DNA of 64,000 nucleotides from Chionoecetes opilio (GCA_016584305.1 JACEEZ010024061.1:456001-520000), one strand, 5' to 3'; shown: positions 34,982 through 46,899, counted from the first letter of the stretch. The notes: generated from the sequence alone by a model not told the origin. Program-made: numbers and translations.

Positions 34982-35159
34982 GGGGTGGCGGATCTTCAGG
35001 TGAACCCAAAAACCTCCTTATAAATAAATAACTGCAAATACGTCATCCCCTTATGTAAGAAATATGGATTAGTAAACAAACAGACCACTTCGAATGCCAT
35101 GAGGAAGTGCTGAGTCACCTTGTTTACAAATATCACGAATGTGTTGCCATGGAGACGAG

Positions 35160-35698
35160 AGAACCAGGAAGGAAGGAAGGCAGTGGAGAGAGATAGATCA
35201 GATAGGGAAGAAGGAAATGGAGAGATAGATGAGGTTGCGAAGGAAGGAAGGGAGCGACAAGAAAAAAAATTGATTGTCATGTGAAAAGAAGAAAAGATGT
35301 AAGGAGAAACAGATAAAGATGATCCAATAGGAAGGAAGGAAGGAAGGAAGGAAGGAAGTGGAGAGAGATTGACGAGCTAGGGAAGGAAGGAAGGGAGTGA
35401 TAAGAAAATAATATACGGTTATGTGGAAAGAAGGAAAAAAGTGAGGAAAAACCGATGTATATGAGAGGAAGGAAGGAAGGAAGGAAGGAAGTGGAGAGAG
35501 ATAGATGAGGTTGTGAAGTAAGGAAAGGAGCGACAAGGAAAAAAAATGGTTGTCATGTGGAGGAAATAAGGAAAGAAGTGAGGAAAAACAGATATCGATG
35601 AGTCAATAGGATAGGAAGGAACGGAAGAAAAAATAAAAATAAAGTGGTTGTCATATTTATAGCTAAGTTTATCATGCGAAAGAAAATAAGAAGCCAGG

Positions 35699-35735
<37 letters not shown>

Positions 35736-35765
35736 GATGTAAATAAGCCAATAGGAAGGAAGAAA
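35160..35765. repeat. GGAA-rich ~130-bp tandem array
   Basis: About five diverged units combining GGAAGGAAGGAAGGAAG runs with TGGAGAGAGATAGATGAG and GGTTGTCATGTG. A poly-T run sits at 35706-35730. The last unit contains TGGTTGTCATATTTATAGCT, which recurs beyond the next element at 36790. Confidence 0.88.
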
Positions 35766-35769
35766 GGAC

Positions 35770-36764
35770 TAAAGCTCCCGTCACACATTCCACAATCGAA
35801 CCACGATAGCGCCACCAATTTGATTATTGACGCTATCGTGAAATTTGGCCACGATAAACGCAGACCACGATAGCCTCACAACAATGTCACGCTGCCTGTA
35901 CGTATGTGTCATGACGGTCGTAAGATGGTCACGATGGAGTCATGATAGCTGTAAGACTACGTCACGAATGGAAAATCAACGGTCATTTTGTCGTCACGAT
36001 AGAGCTACGATAACCACGAGACTGTGTCATGACGGTGCCATGAACGTATCACGATAGCATCAAGAGCCTCACACGTGGGTGGGTGTTGCCATGGTGATGG
36101 AGAAGGAAGGGGGGTAGAGATAAAGGTGGGAGAAACGGTGGTGGGTACATGTTGGTGATGAGAAGGGGGGGAAACGGGAGAGGGGGGTTGTAATAAAGAA
36201 GGGGATGTTGGTGGGGAAACGTGGGGGAGGAGGGTTGTGGATGGAGAAGGCGTTGTGGTGTTGGTGGGGATATGAGTGGTTACAAGGGGGTGGGTGGCAT
36301 CTCCACGTGGTCATGGGAGTAGGGGGGTAGGAAGTAGGGGGAGGGTGGTGTCACCATGTGGTGAGGTAGTAGGGGGTATGGAGTCGGGGGTGGGTGGAGG
36401 TGAATGAGAAAGGGGGGAGAAGGCGGAAGGGGGTGCAAAAAACGGGGGGAAGGTAGGGATGAAAGCGCGCGTAACGATTTTTTATCGTCACGATAGACAT
36501 ACGACGATCACGATAGTGTCACGAAGCTGCTACATAGATAACGATAGCGTCACGATAGACTTACGAAAGGGCTGCGTTGGGTACAAAAATCGGGGAACTT
36601 CCCGATTTTTTAGTGCACGCACTAACTTTTCGTGCCCTCGGCCGAGCGCGTCATGAGCGTCACGATCGGTCACGATGGACCCATAACCAGGACCATGACG
36701 GCGCTGCGCATTGCATTGTTGGCGCGTTCGTGGTTCGATTATGGAATGTGTGACGGGGGATTTA
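35770..36764. mobile_element. 995-bp inverted-repeat element
   Basis: Terminal inverted repeats of about 45 bp: left TAAAGCTCCCGTCACACATT then CCACAATCGAACCACGA; right end is the complement of TAAATCCCCCGTCACACATT then CCATAATCGAACCACGA. The interior is filled on both sides with CACGATAGCGTCACGATAG-type subrepeats. A 10-bp-stem hairpin lies at 36585-36610 (AAAAATCGGG, GAACTT, CCCGATTTTT). The centre (36065-36460) is G-rich. No transposase frame. Confidence 0.75.
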
Positions 36765-36789
36765 CGGAAGAAAAAAAGGGGGAAAAAGA

Positions 36790-37740
36790 TTGGTTGTCAT
36801 ATTTATAGCTAAGTTTATCCTGCGAAAGAAAACAAGAAACCAGAAAACGCGGATCTTCATTCAAGGGTCGCTTACTTCGCTCACAGAAAACGTGAGGTAA
36901 TCAATGAAGACTTCGCTGCCTCTTATCTCCGACTACTAAATTATCGCATGTTTACCCAGGCGTCTCGTGACCTAATTAAGAGGGACGTACATTATAATCA
37001 GCAGTATGGTGTTACTTAATGTGGCTTCAGGTAATTAAGGTAATGTTTATAAGGTGTTTATTGGTCTTAAGGGGCTTGAAAGGGGTTTATGATGTGCAAG
37101 ATGTTCTCCTAATAGATGTTAATGAGTTCAGTAATTGTTTTCAGTTTATTCAGGTATGAAAATGTTTGAGTAATACATTTTAATGAGCAAAGTAATTATC
37201 TGTTTTAGGTGAGTAGTTAAGGTTGAGGATTAGATGAGTATTGTGAATGAATTATATTTTCTTTATGTTGTATATTCAGTAATAAAGATGTTTAAAAGGA
37301 ATAGTGAATGCAAAAAGTTCGATAATTAAAGTTTATAAATAAGTGAACATACAGTGTGTCGGCATCTACAGTCTGTTTTAAAGGTATGTTAGTTTTGGCA
37401 ATTCAGTAGTTAAAGAGGATGATGTTCCCAACTGGGCTTTGAGGTGTTTACAATACTCAATGATGTTTACAATGACTTAATGATGATTGGTGCTTCCGAT
37501 TGATGAGTTAAGTGTCGAGCCAATTGGTGGTGTTGACTGTGGTCTTGTGAAACACATGAAATATAAAACACAATTCAAATCAGAGATACAAAAGTATTAA
37601 ACGATGGTGAATGCAACATATTTAAGTGAGAGAGGGGGAGATAGAGACAGAGAGAGAAATAAAGATAGAGAGTGTTGAAAATTTAATCAACGTTTTTACA
37701 GGACATGAGACAACTTATGACAATGCACATTATTAAGTCA
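36790..37740. other. Unique AT-rich sequence after the element
   Basis: Opens with a 55-bp copy (36790-36844) of sequence at 35645-35699, then ordinary AT-rich DNA with no exon or repeat recognised. Confidence 0.5.
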
Positions 37741-37753
37741 GGTTATGAAACGT

Positions 37754-37755
<2 letters not shown>

Positions 37756-37840
<85 letters not shown>

Positions 37841-38017
37841 GTGAAAGCCTCTCGATACTACATTGGAAGTAATGTGAAAATATGAACACTAAATTCACTG
37901 CAAACTGGGACTCAAGGAGGAGGAAAAGGAGGAGGAAAAGGAGGAGGAGGAGGAGAGGGTGGAACTTAAAGAAGAGCTGTGGGTGTAGAAGTGGATGTAG
38001 AGTTTTAAAGGTGGATC

Positions 38018-38101
<84 letters not shown>
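37756..38101. repeat. (CT)n microsatellites flanking a GGA segment
   Basis: CT runs at 37756-37834 and 38020-38101; between them lies a GGAGGAAAAGGAGG stretch (37915-37960). Confidence 0.96.
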
Positions 38102-38103
<2 letters not shown>

Positions 38104-38184
38104 ACATTACTTTTTTCTCGTCCCAGCACCATCGTCCACCTCACGCCCCAGTCACCCCAGTAATTAAGACTCACCTTCCCCCTC

Positions 38185-38222
38185 GACCAATCAGCGGCCA
38201 CGTTCATGCCGGGGGCCAATCA
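38185..38222. promoter_or_regulatory. Paired CCAAT boxes
   Basis: GACCAATCAGCGGCCACG and GGGGGCCAATCACTG place two CCAAT boxes 27 bp apart. On the minus strand an ATG lies between them, followed by eleven codons and a GTGAGT donor (38175-38170). This could be a small promoter or first exon, but no downstream partner exon is recognised. Confidence 0.25.
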
Positions 38223-38264
38223 CTGAACAGGATCCCGGCTAAACCCTTACCTGGAAAAGAGGAT

Positions 38265-39000
38265 ACATAGTTATTAATACAGGTTAATCATAGAGGTGAT
38301 ATATCAACATCAAACAGAACAGAATTAATTACAAAACTAACTACTAAATAAAACTGCTACTATACTAACTCTACTCTCTAGCTCAAAACTATTACTAACT
38401 ATCTATAAGCTTAAATATACTATTCGCACCATTATGATAACGTAAAAGGACAAGAATGCATCTATAATAAAAAGTAACTAGAAGGAAGTTAAGTATTCAA
38501 TGTTATGGACTAACATTACCTACATTTCAAGTAAAATTCGGGAGTTAACTTTCAGGTAAAAAAGAAAGGATATAGTGTGATAAGGGATCAAGAGGTGGAT
38601 AGATGCAAAGTCAACGAAAGAAGGAAACTTAGGCAGACAAAAAAGACAGAGATAAATGATAAATATACTATTTAAAAAGACAACGGATTTGGTCAAAGAT
38701 CTAAACTAATCATACTTGGCACCTTTATAAATCTTAATACTTATTACAATAGTACAAACAAGGACCAACGACTCCAATTTATACAATTAAGAACATACTT
38801 TCAACACAAATGGACCAAACGCAGCATAAAGCGGGGCCAAACAGAAACAAGGACCGGCTAAACCAACAGGAAAAACGAAAGGAACAAGTATTAATACAGA
38901 GGTTAATCATAGAGTGAATAATACGACAACAAACAGGACACAAAAATAAATACAAAACTAACTACAACTATAACAACAGCTACTATACAACACCATAACT
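38265..39000. repeat. ~110-bp direct duplication about 620 bp apart
   Basis: Copies at 38269-38370 and 38886-38990 share TATTAATACAGGTTAATCATAGAG-like sequence (with one AG insertion), ACAAAACTAACTAC and CTGCTACTATAC. The sequence between is unique and AT-rich. Confidence 0.7.
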
Positions 39001-39059
39001 GCATCTGCGCTACACAAACAACACTTGACACAAAACAACTAGACCAAGACAATAACAGT

Positions 39060-40110
39060 ATAAAAACAAGGAACAGCTAAAGATACAAAAGGCACAAGTA
39101 AAACAAGACGAGCAGGACAACAACATACAACACACCTACAACAGTGCACAACCCATAAAAACAAAACAAGGTATTATACAGTGACAAAGATACAACAACA
39201 AACAGACACAAACAAAAGACCAACAAGACACAACAAAAAAAAAAAACAAGGATAAACAAAATCAAACAAACAACAAGTGCAACACAAAAACAAAAAAACA
39301 GACACACAAAATAAAAAAACAAGGAGATAACCATATCATTTATACAACATCGCATACAATAAAAAATGGAGACAAATAAAAATGGGACAAAGGACAGGAG
39401 GGGGAAGAATGAAGACAAAAAAGGAGCAACAGAGAACAACAAAAAGGGAGGACCAAAAAAAAGAACGGACACTAAAACAAAATCAGCACATTCAAAAAGA
39501 AAACAGGAAAAACAAGGAGAGCAAAAAAAGGGGACACAAAGGGAACAAAAAGAAAGGAAACAGAAAAACAACAAAACAAAGGACAAACAGGACAACAACA
39601 AAAACAACAACAAAACAAACAAAACAACAAAAACAAACAAAACAGCAAGGACAACAAAAACAAACAAAACAACAAGGACAAAACGAGGACAACAACAAAA
39701 ACAAACAAAACAAGGACAACAAAAACAAACAAAACAAGGACAACAAAAACAAACAAAACAGCAAGGACAAAACAAGGAAAACAAAAAAAACAAACAAGAC
39801 AACAACAAAAACAAACAAAACAACAAGGACAACAACAAAAACAAACAAAACAACAAGACAACAACAAAACAACAAAAACAAACAAAACAGCAAGGACAAC
39901 AAAAACAAACAAAACACAAGGCCAACAATAAAAACAAACAACACAAGGACAAAACAAGGACAACAACAAAACAAAGGCGTAGGACAAAGACAGACAAAAA
40001 AATAAGGAAATGAAACGTCTATGCCAAAAAAAACGAAGGAAAAAATTATATACAAACGCAAGAAACAATTAAACTCAGAAAGCAACAAGACAAAGGAAGA
40101 GGCGCAGGAC
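39060..40110. repeat. A-rich ACAAAAACAAACAAAACAAG array
   Basis: Degenerate CAACAAAAACAAACAAAACA units of about 24 bp, most regular between 39590 and 39990. Lys/Asn/Thr frames on plus and Phe/Val/Cys frames on minus are compositional. Confidence 0.9.
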
Positions 40111-40327
40111 AGACAAAGACAAAAGAGAAAATGAAACGCATAGGCCTAAAAATAAAGGGAAAATTGATATACATATGAAAGAAAAAAATAAACTCAGTAC
40201 AATACTCATACAATTATCATCAGGAAACAACAAGAGCATTTTCCTTCCCTTCCTTTTATTTTCTCATCCCTTTCGTTCCCTTCCTGCCTTCATTTCCCTT
40301 TCTTCCCCCATCATTTGCCCTCACGTG

Positions 40328-40469
40328 TGCCTTGTCCAAATACATGAGCCATCTGGAAGCGTATTACCTAATTTCCTCTGGCAAACACACAGACACACAC
40401 ACAGTCACACACACACACACATACACACACCAAATATTTTCCTCCAAAGTCAAGACAGGTGTATTTTTT
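40328..40469. repeat. Duplication flanking the MITE, left copy
   Basis: Contains TGCCTTGTCCAAATACATGA, GCCATCTGGAAGCGTATTAC and CCAAAGTCAAGACAGGTGTA, repeated at 40678-40790 beyond the MITE. A CA tract at 40387-40430 makes this copy longer. Confidence 0.88.
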
Positions 40470-40677
40470 TACCCCTTGAGGCCCAAAACGTAATTTCCAT
40501 TGTAAGTTTGCCACTATTAGACTATTTTAATGAATGTAAGCAATGTTTTATAGATATGACCTGTTTAGTATCCTTGTCCACTAGCTATTTTGGTATATTA
40601 AGTTAGTTTTCGCAATTTAATGGCTAACGATAGATGATTTTATATAGCAAAGGAAAGATCTGGGCGTGAAGGGGTTA
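40470..40677. mobile_element. TTAA-flanked MITE, copy C
   Basis: Inverted orientation to copies A and B: starts TACCCCTTGAGGCCCAAAAC and ends CTGGGCGTGAAGGGGTTAA. Contains the family signatures TTGTCCACTAGCTATTTTGG and ATAGCAAAGGAAAGATCTGG. Confidence 0.78.
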
Positions 40678-40790
40678 AGTGTACCTTGTCCTAATACATG
40701 AGCCATCTGGAAGAGTATTACGTAATTTCCTGACACCACACACAAACACCAAATGTTTTCCTCGAGAGTCAAGGCAGGTGTTTTTTTTAA
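40678..40790. repeat. Duplication flanking the MITE, right copy
   Basis: TACCTTGTCCTAATACATGA, GCCATCTGGAAGAGTATTAC and GAGTCAAGGCAGGTGT match the left copy at about 90 percent by eye. Confidence 0.88.
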
Positions 40791-40919
40791 GAGTTTAAGA
40801 GACAAAACAGAGCATTTATCCATACTTCTAAATCTCTGAACGGCTCACGAACCAACTTATCAACCATGGACATTTAGGAGACACCCAGAACGGTGCATTA
40901 TTTTTCATGTAGAATTAGG

Positions 40920-40923
<4 letters not shown>

Positions 40924-40969
<46 letters not shown>

Positions 40970-40995
40970 AGAGAGAGACGAGACGAGAGAAGAGA

Positions 40996-41071
<76 letters not shown>
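40924..41071. repeat. (GA)n microsatellite
   Basis: GA runs with a short GACGAGACGAGAGAAG interruption. The flank GAATTAGGTACA occurs on both sides (40912-40923, 41073-41085), so the tract lies inside a small direct duplication. Confidence 0.95.
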
Positions 41072-41076
<5 letters not shown>

Positions 41077-41544
41077 TTAGGTACAAGAGTTAGGTAGTAG
41101 TAGGGTAAGTACATAAATTCCTTCGTGTGTTCCTATGTTGTTATTACAGAGGCATAATAGCAAGGTGAATTATACTGAGGAAGAACACTACATACAGCCC
41201 ATCAGCGTTCTTGAGTACTACAAAATGTATCATGTCTTTCTTGTAAGTTCATTAACCTTTGCATGTGCGGTGAGAGGAGTGAAGGGGAGGGGTGAAGGGG
41301 AGGGGTGAAGGGGAGGGATAATGATACGTGAAGGGGGAGGGGAGGGGGGAAGGATGGTCCGCTGGTACGTGCTTCCTTAAACATCAAGGTTATAGACTCA
41401 GGACCACGGTTGGAAATGAGTTAAGGAACGTTGGAATTACACTAGTTTACCATCAAAATAGAGTTGAACCCTTATTTCCCATTTTCATTGATTTAGTAGA
41501 GAATACGTCTCGTTCACGGGAATACTGCTCTAGACTTAAATCCC

Positions 41545-41655
41545 AAGTGAAATAAATTGTCAAGTGAAGAGTTGCCAAGATTGTTAAATAAGGAGACGAA
41601 GCTGAAGAGGAACTATGAAGCGATACTAAGCGTCAAAGGTCACAAGAAGAAGAAG
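41545..41655 (+). repeat. Dispersed repeat with (AAG)n tail, copy 2
   Basis: Matches 30128-30245 over GAAATAA, AGGAGACGAAG, GCGATACTAAG and AAGGTCACAAGAAGAAGAAG. Confidence 0.55.
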
Positions 41656-41914
41656 TAGATCCTGTAATTTCACTTCTATCTTCCCATGTCTAACTAATAA
41701 ACTATAGTCTATTTTTTTTAACGAGGCAAAAAATCCTGCCCCCTTGTTGCTTCCTGACTGATATTTGATGCCAGGAGAAGGGAATATTACACTTCTTCTT
41801 AATTTCTGTTGTATTTTATCATATTTAACCATAGTATCAGGTAAACATAGGCATCATTTTAAGCATGAGACCTTAAGACAGCATGGAATTTTTGCCTTGT
41901 TAGACTATAGTTCC

Positions 41915-43170
41915 TTTCTACCCTTCTATTCTATCATCTTTTTCTCTTGTATATAAACCATGCCATACCTTTTACGTCCATGAAAAATAAGAAAATATGA
42001 CGAATGAATCTATCACTATTATTTTATCCTGGCAACCTTCTATCTATCCTCCCATGTCTAACTTCTAAACAAATATATTCTTACCTTTCTACCCTTCTAT
42101 TCTATCATCTTTTTCTCTTGTATATAAACCATGCCATACCTTTTACGTCCATGAAAAATAAGAAAATATGACGAATGAATCTACACTATTATTTCTATCC
42201 TGGCAACCTCTCTATCTATCCTCCCATGTCTAACTTCTAAACAAATATATTCTTACCTTTCTACCCTTCTATTCTATCATCTTTTTCTCTTGTATATAAA
42301 CCATGCCATACCTTTTACGTCCATGAAAAATAAGAAAATAAGTCGAATGAATCTATACTATTATTTATCCTGACAACCTCTCTATCTATCCTCCCATGTC
42401 TAACTTCTAAACAAATATATTCTTACCTTTCTACCTTCTATTCCATCTCTTTTTCTTTATATTAAACCACGACATTTTCACCTTTTACATCCAAAAAATA
42501 AAAAAAACGAATGAATCTTAGTATTATTTTCATCCTGGACACCACTATTCCCATGCCAGACATTTCTTCTTTCTTTGTAACCCTTCTTTCTACAGGGGTG
42601 CGGATTTATTGATGCCTGCAAACGCACTGACCACCACCCACTCGTCCATGAAATAAACGAAAATAATCGAAACATACACTCGACTTATTCTATCCTGCAA
42701 TTCTATCTATCCTCCCATGTCTAATTCTAAACAATATATTCTTACTTTTACCCTTCTATTCTATCATCTTTTTCTCTTGTATATAAACCATGCCATACCT
42801 TTTACGTCCATGAAAAATAAGAAAATAAGTCGAATGAATCTATACTATTATTTCTATCCTGACAACCTATCTATCTATCCTCCCATGTCTAACTTCTAAA
42901 CAAATATATTCTTACCTTTCTACCTTTATATTCCATTCTCATTTTCTTTGATATTTAAACCACGACATTTTTTCAGCCTTTTACATCCCAAAAAAATAAA
43001 ACGAATGAATCTCTAGTATTATTTTCATCCTGACAACCTTTACATTGGCAGCACATTTCTTCCTTTCTTTGTAACCCTTTCTTTCCTACAGTGGGTGGCA
43101 GGACTTATTGATGCCCCTGCAACGCACTGCACCACCACACCACACACCTTCCAGTCCATAAATAAACGAG
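41915..43170. repeat. ~170-bp tandem array with higher-order structure
   Basis: Units carry TCTTTTTCTCTTGTATATAA, CCATGCCATACCTTTTACGT and TCCTCCCATGTCTAACTTCT. Clean copies start near 41919, 42090, 42259 and 42755; others near 42430 and 42920 are degraded. A roughly 75-bp segment with TTATTGATGCC and GCAACGCACTG appears twice (42605, 43108), so two unit types alternate. Confidence 0.9.
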
Positions 43171-43260
43171 TAATATGAATAATAACCACCCTTGCCATCA
43201 CCACCACGGCTCGACCACTGCTGGAACCGCACTGCTGAAATTACGATATGATAATTAGGT

Positions 43261-43322
43261 ACAGGAGGAGGAGGAGGAGGAGGAGGAGGAGGAGGAGGAG
43301 GAGGAGGAGGAGGAGGAGGAGT
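43261..43322. repeat. (GGA)n microsatellite
   Basis: About 20 GGA/AGG units, followed by AGCAGNAG-rich degenerate sequence to about 43500. Confidence 0.96.
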
Positions 43323-43699
43323 TGCAGGCTTTGGAGTATACAGGAGAAGGAGCAGAATAATAATAGCAGACACATGAACAGTAGAAGTCATAGCAGAAGG
43401 AGGAGGAGCAATAGAAGAAACATGAGCAGCAGAAGTAGCAGTACGATCAGAAGGAGCAAGAGAAGTAACCTGAAAAGAAGATCCAGCAGGAGGAGGAGGA
43501 ATACAAAGGAACACAAGGGAAGAATAAACAGCAACAGACCTTTGTCCTTACGAGGCTGTTTGCGAGGAGTAGAAAGAGGAAAGTCAGTTAATATTTACTG
43601 ACTATTTATTATTTACTGACTTTGAGGAAGAGGAGGAGGAAGACCCGGATGACGATAGAAGATTAGACTTGGAGTGTAAACAGAGGAACAGTAGTGCTA

Positions 43700-44149
<450 letters not shown>

Positions 44150-44544
44150 AGACTAGAAAAATAAAAAAAATAATGAAAGAACACATGAAATAACTTATTA
44201 AAATGATCGAAAAAACAGCACAGTATAGAATATAAATATAGTAAGTGTAGTATATAGTAGAGAGTAGTTATAGTAGTAGGAGAGGATAACACCTGTATAT
44301 AGTAGGTCAGCAGTGTTGATGTCCTCTCTCTGGCATGACCTAGGTTTTCTCCCTTAAGCCCCCCAGTCACCCCCCCTCTAGGTGACATACTGACCTGTGA
44401 CGCAACACTCCCTCGTGACCTCCACAATGACTGATCTATTTCTCACTAGTGCAAAATGTTAGGTTGGTTGTACTTTATGGTCATCAATGTTATTAGAGGT
44501 GGCGATAGTGTTTGTTTTGCTATTGATTTTTGTTATGCTATCAC

Positions 44545-44572
44545 AACAACAACTACTACTACTACAACAACA

Positions 44573-44607
<35 letters not shown>

Positions 44608-44613
44608 CACTAC
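44545..44613. repeat. (ACT)n/(ACA)n microsatellite
   Basis: ACAACAACTACTACT followed by about 11 CTA units. Confidence 0.95.
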
Positions 44614-44907
44614 AATGTTCACTACTGCAGTACTAATTCGTGAAACAGTGAAATTGGTGAAAAGCAGAAAGCAGAGTCAAGTCCTAAAGCGGCATAGGAC
44701 ACATTCACCCTCGCCTTTGGATACGGGAGGGCGGGGCGAGGCGTGGCGGGGCGGGGCATTAGCAGCAGGGGGGCGCGATAGGAGGGAAGGAGAGGGGATA
44801 GGAGGGTAGGAGAGGGGATAGGAGGGTAGGAGAGGGGCCAAGCTCTCTCCTTTCATCCCTCCCTCTCTCCCTCCCGCCACTACCACGCCCTGCCTGATCA
44901 ATACTAC

Positions 44908-44910
<3 letters not shown>
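44614..44910. other. GC-rich unique segment
   Basis: GGGCGGGGCGAGGCGTGGCG-type sequence at 44725-44760, then three GGGAGGGTAGGAGAGGGGAT units (44781-44840). No product recognised. Confidence 0.6.

Positions 44911-44993
<83 letters not shown>
44911..44993. repeat. (GT)n microsatellite
   Basis: 83-bp pure GT run. Confidence 0.98.
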
Positions 44994-44995
<2 letters not shown>

Positions 44996-45071
44996 ATGTG
45001 TCACTACAGTCATACTTTTCACCTATTTGTACTGTTATTGGTGTACTGTCGAGCCTTTAATTTTTGTCTGT

Positions 45072-45206
45072 TAATCTGTCTGTCTGTCTGTCTGTCTGTA
45101 AACACTGTCTGCCGTTTTGTTTATTCGTTAGTCTCTCACTCTATTCAAAATCCGTTTGCTTGTTGTTATGTTTGTCAGACTTTTCCCCTTCTAGTGTGCA
45201 TGCTGC

Positions 45207-45243
<37 letters not shown>
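45072..45243. repeat. (TCTG)n and (CT)n tracts
   Basis: TCTG units at 45072-45098 and CT at 45209-45243 with unique sequence between. Confidence 0.93.
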
Positions 45244-45245
<2 letters not shown>

Positions 45246-45425
45246 ATAACATTTTTCCATCCTTCCCTTCACCCTCTCCCTAAATCCATCTGATACAAGT
45301 AAACGAACACCCATCACCTCCTCATCGACCCTCCACACAAATCTTCCACATTCCTCCACCTTACATATCTTTCGTAATGTACCGAAAAAATGACGACAAA
45401 GACCTAATAGTCATTCCCGATACAC

Positions 45426-45459
<34 letters not shown>

Positions 45460-45587
45460 CCACACCTACACACTACGTCACTACATTCCAGTCTCCCACA
45501 CTACTTAGCCTACACCACTACCATCAACCACTGCTATCAAACACTCCCACGTAAACCCCCCACACACTCGTTCCTTTCGACGGTACC

Positions 45588-45845
45588 TGGAACTGTCGCC
45601 GATAGGAACACTCGCCGACATCGAGTGTTCCTATTTATCACGTCGGCGAGTGTTCCCATGAACCGTGTTTCTGCATTCAGGGATTAAATACCAACAATAG
45701 CCTGAATAGTTAGGTTAGGTTATGTGGTTAAGTTAGGTTAGCTTCCTTTTTATATATTACAAGTTGAACTGTCGCCGAAAATGTACACGTCGGCGAGTGT
45801 TCCAATGTCGAGGAGTTCTGGGTTGGTGTTTCGGCGAGAGTTCCA
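45588..45845. mobile_element. 258-bp MITE with GTCGGCGAGTGTTCC core repeats
   Basis: Ends are inverted: TGGAACTGTCGCCGA at left and TCGGCGAGAGTTCCA at right (one mismatch in 15). The motif TCGGCGAGTGTTCC and its complement occur five times inside, with GTTAGGTTAGGTTA in the middle. No coding capacity. Confidence 0.65.
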
Positions 45846-45998
45846 TAAACCTTTTAGACCACTCCGCCTCCTGTACTCCTCTACTCCTCTCTGCCTTAAA
45901 CGTCAATCCACTTTACGATAGAGCTAAAATAATCGCATCTGGGGACGTGGAAAACGGAGGCTATCGTAAAACGTCCGCTATCGTAACCGTAACGTGAA

Positions 45999-46355
45999 CT
46001 GGAGTGCGTCAAAGCGTCTGGAAATGTTGTAAAATGCTGGAACTTAAAGAGGAGGAGGAGGAAGAGGAGGAGGAGGAGGAGGAGGAGGAGGAGGAGGAGG
46101 AGGAGGAGGAGGAGGAGGAGGAGGAGGAGGAGGAGGAGGAGGAGGAGGAGGAGGAGGAGGAGAGGAGGAGGAGGAGGAGGAGGAGGAGGAGGAGGAGGAG
46201 GAGGAGGAGGAGGAGGAGGAGGAGGAGGAGGAGGAGGAGGAGGCTGGAGTGCGTCACAGCGTCTGGAAATGTTGTAAAATGCTGGAACTTAAAAAGGAGG
46301 AGGAGGAGGAGGAGGAGGAGGAGGGGGAGAGGAGGAGGAGGAGGAGGAGGAGGAA

Positions 46356-46393
<38 letters not shown>

Positions 46394-46442
46394 AGAGGAG
46401 GAAGAGGAGGAAGAGGAAGTGGAGGAGGAGGAGGAGGAGGCG
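45999..46442. repeat. (GGA)n array with a duplicated 55-bp leader
   Basis: The leader CTGGAGTGCGTCAAAGCGTC to GGAACTTAAA precedes GGA runs at both 45999 and 46245, so the whole leader-plus-array unit is duplicated. Poly-Glu, poly-Arg and poly-Ser frames are compositional. Confidence 0.95.
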
Positions 46443-46619
46443 GATAAAGGCAGCAATTAAAGGGCTTATTATGACCACAAACAACACAAACAAACACAAG
46501 TAACGGAGTCCAATACACATTATCATTTCCATTAAGGGAAGAAAAAATACAAACACAAGACGACGACTCTGAGGAAACACAATAGCAAGACATTTATATA
46601 AGAGGACAGCAAGGGACTA

Positions 46620-46700
46620 GGAGGGGGCTAGGAGTGGGAAGGGGGGAAAGGGGGGGGGCTAGGAGTGGGAGGGGAGGGGAAAGGGGGGGAATAGGGACAC
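46620..46700. repeat. G-rich GGGGGGCTAGGAGTGGG repeats
   Basis: Three loose copies of CTAGGAGTGGGAGGGG. Confidence 0.85.
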
Positions 46701-46792
46701 AAGAGAAGCAAAAAGGATGGAAAAAAACGCAGCTTAACATGTTACTTCTAAGAGATATACAGAAAACAATGGGGTCTCTAAGCTCATTGTTC

Positions 46793-46899
<107 letters not shown>

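Larger units (their letters stand above)
34062..35003. mobile_element. Merlin-like DNA transposon remnant, 942 bp
   Basis: Outer inverted repeats of 22 bp match at 21 positions: left 34062-34083 (TCACCTGAAGATCCGTCACC...) and right 34982-35003. Next to each end the same motif recurs as subterminal 30-bp direct repeats, two to three at left and about nine at right. Between them lies a transposase-like fragment of Merlin/IS1016 type (34307-34528). No clear target duplication is visible. The class call rests on the weak transposase match. Confidence 0.5.

Noticed and set aside
34682..35023. DGSSGGISWG repeat protein
   Set aside because: Explained by the 30-bp subterminal repeats of a transposon.
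46004..46593. Poly-Glu/poly-Arg and poly-Ser/Leu proteins
   Set aside because: Translations of the GGA tract in different frames.
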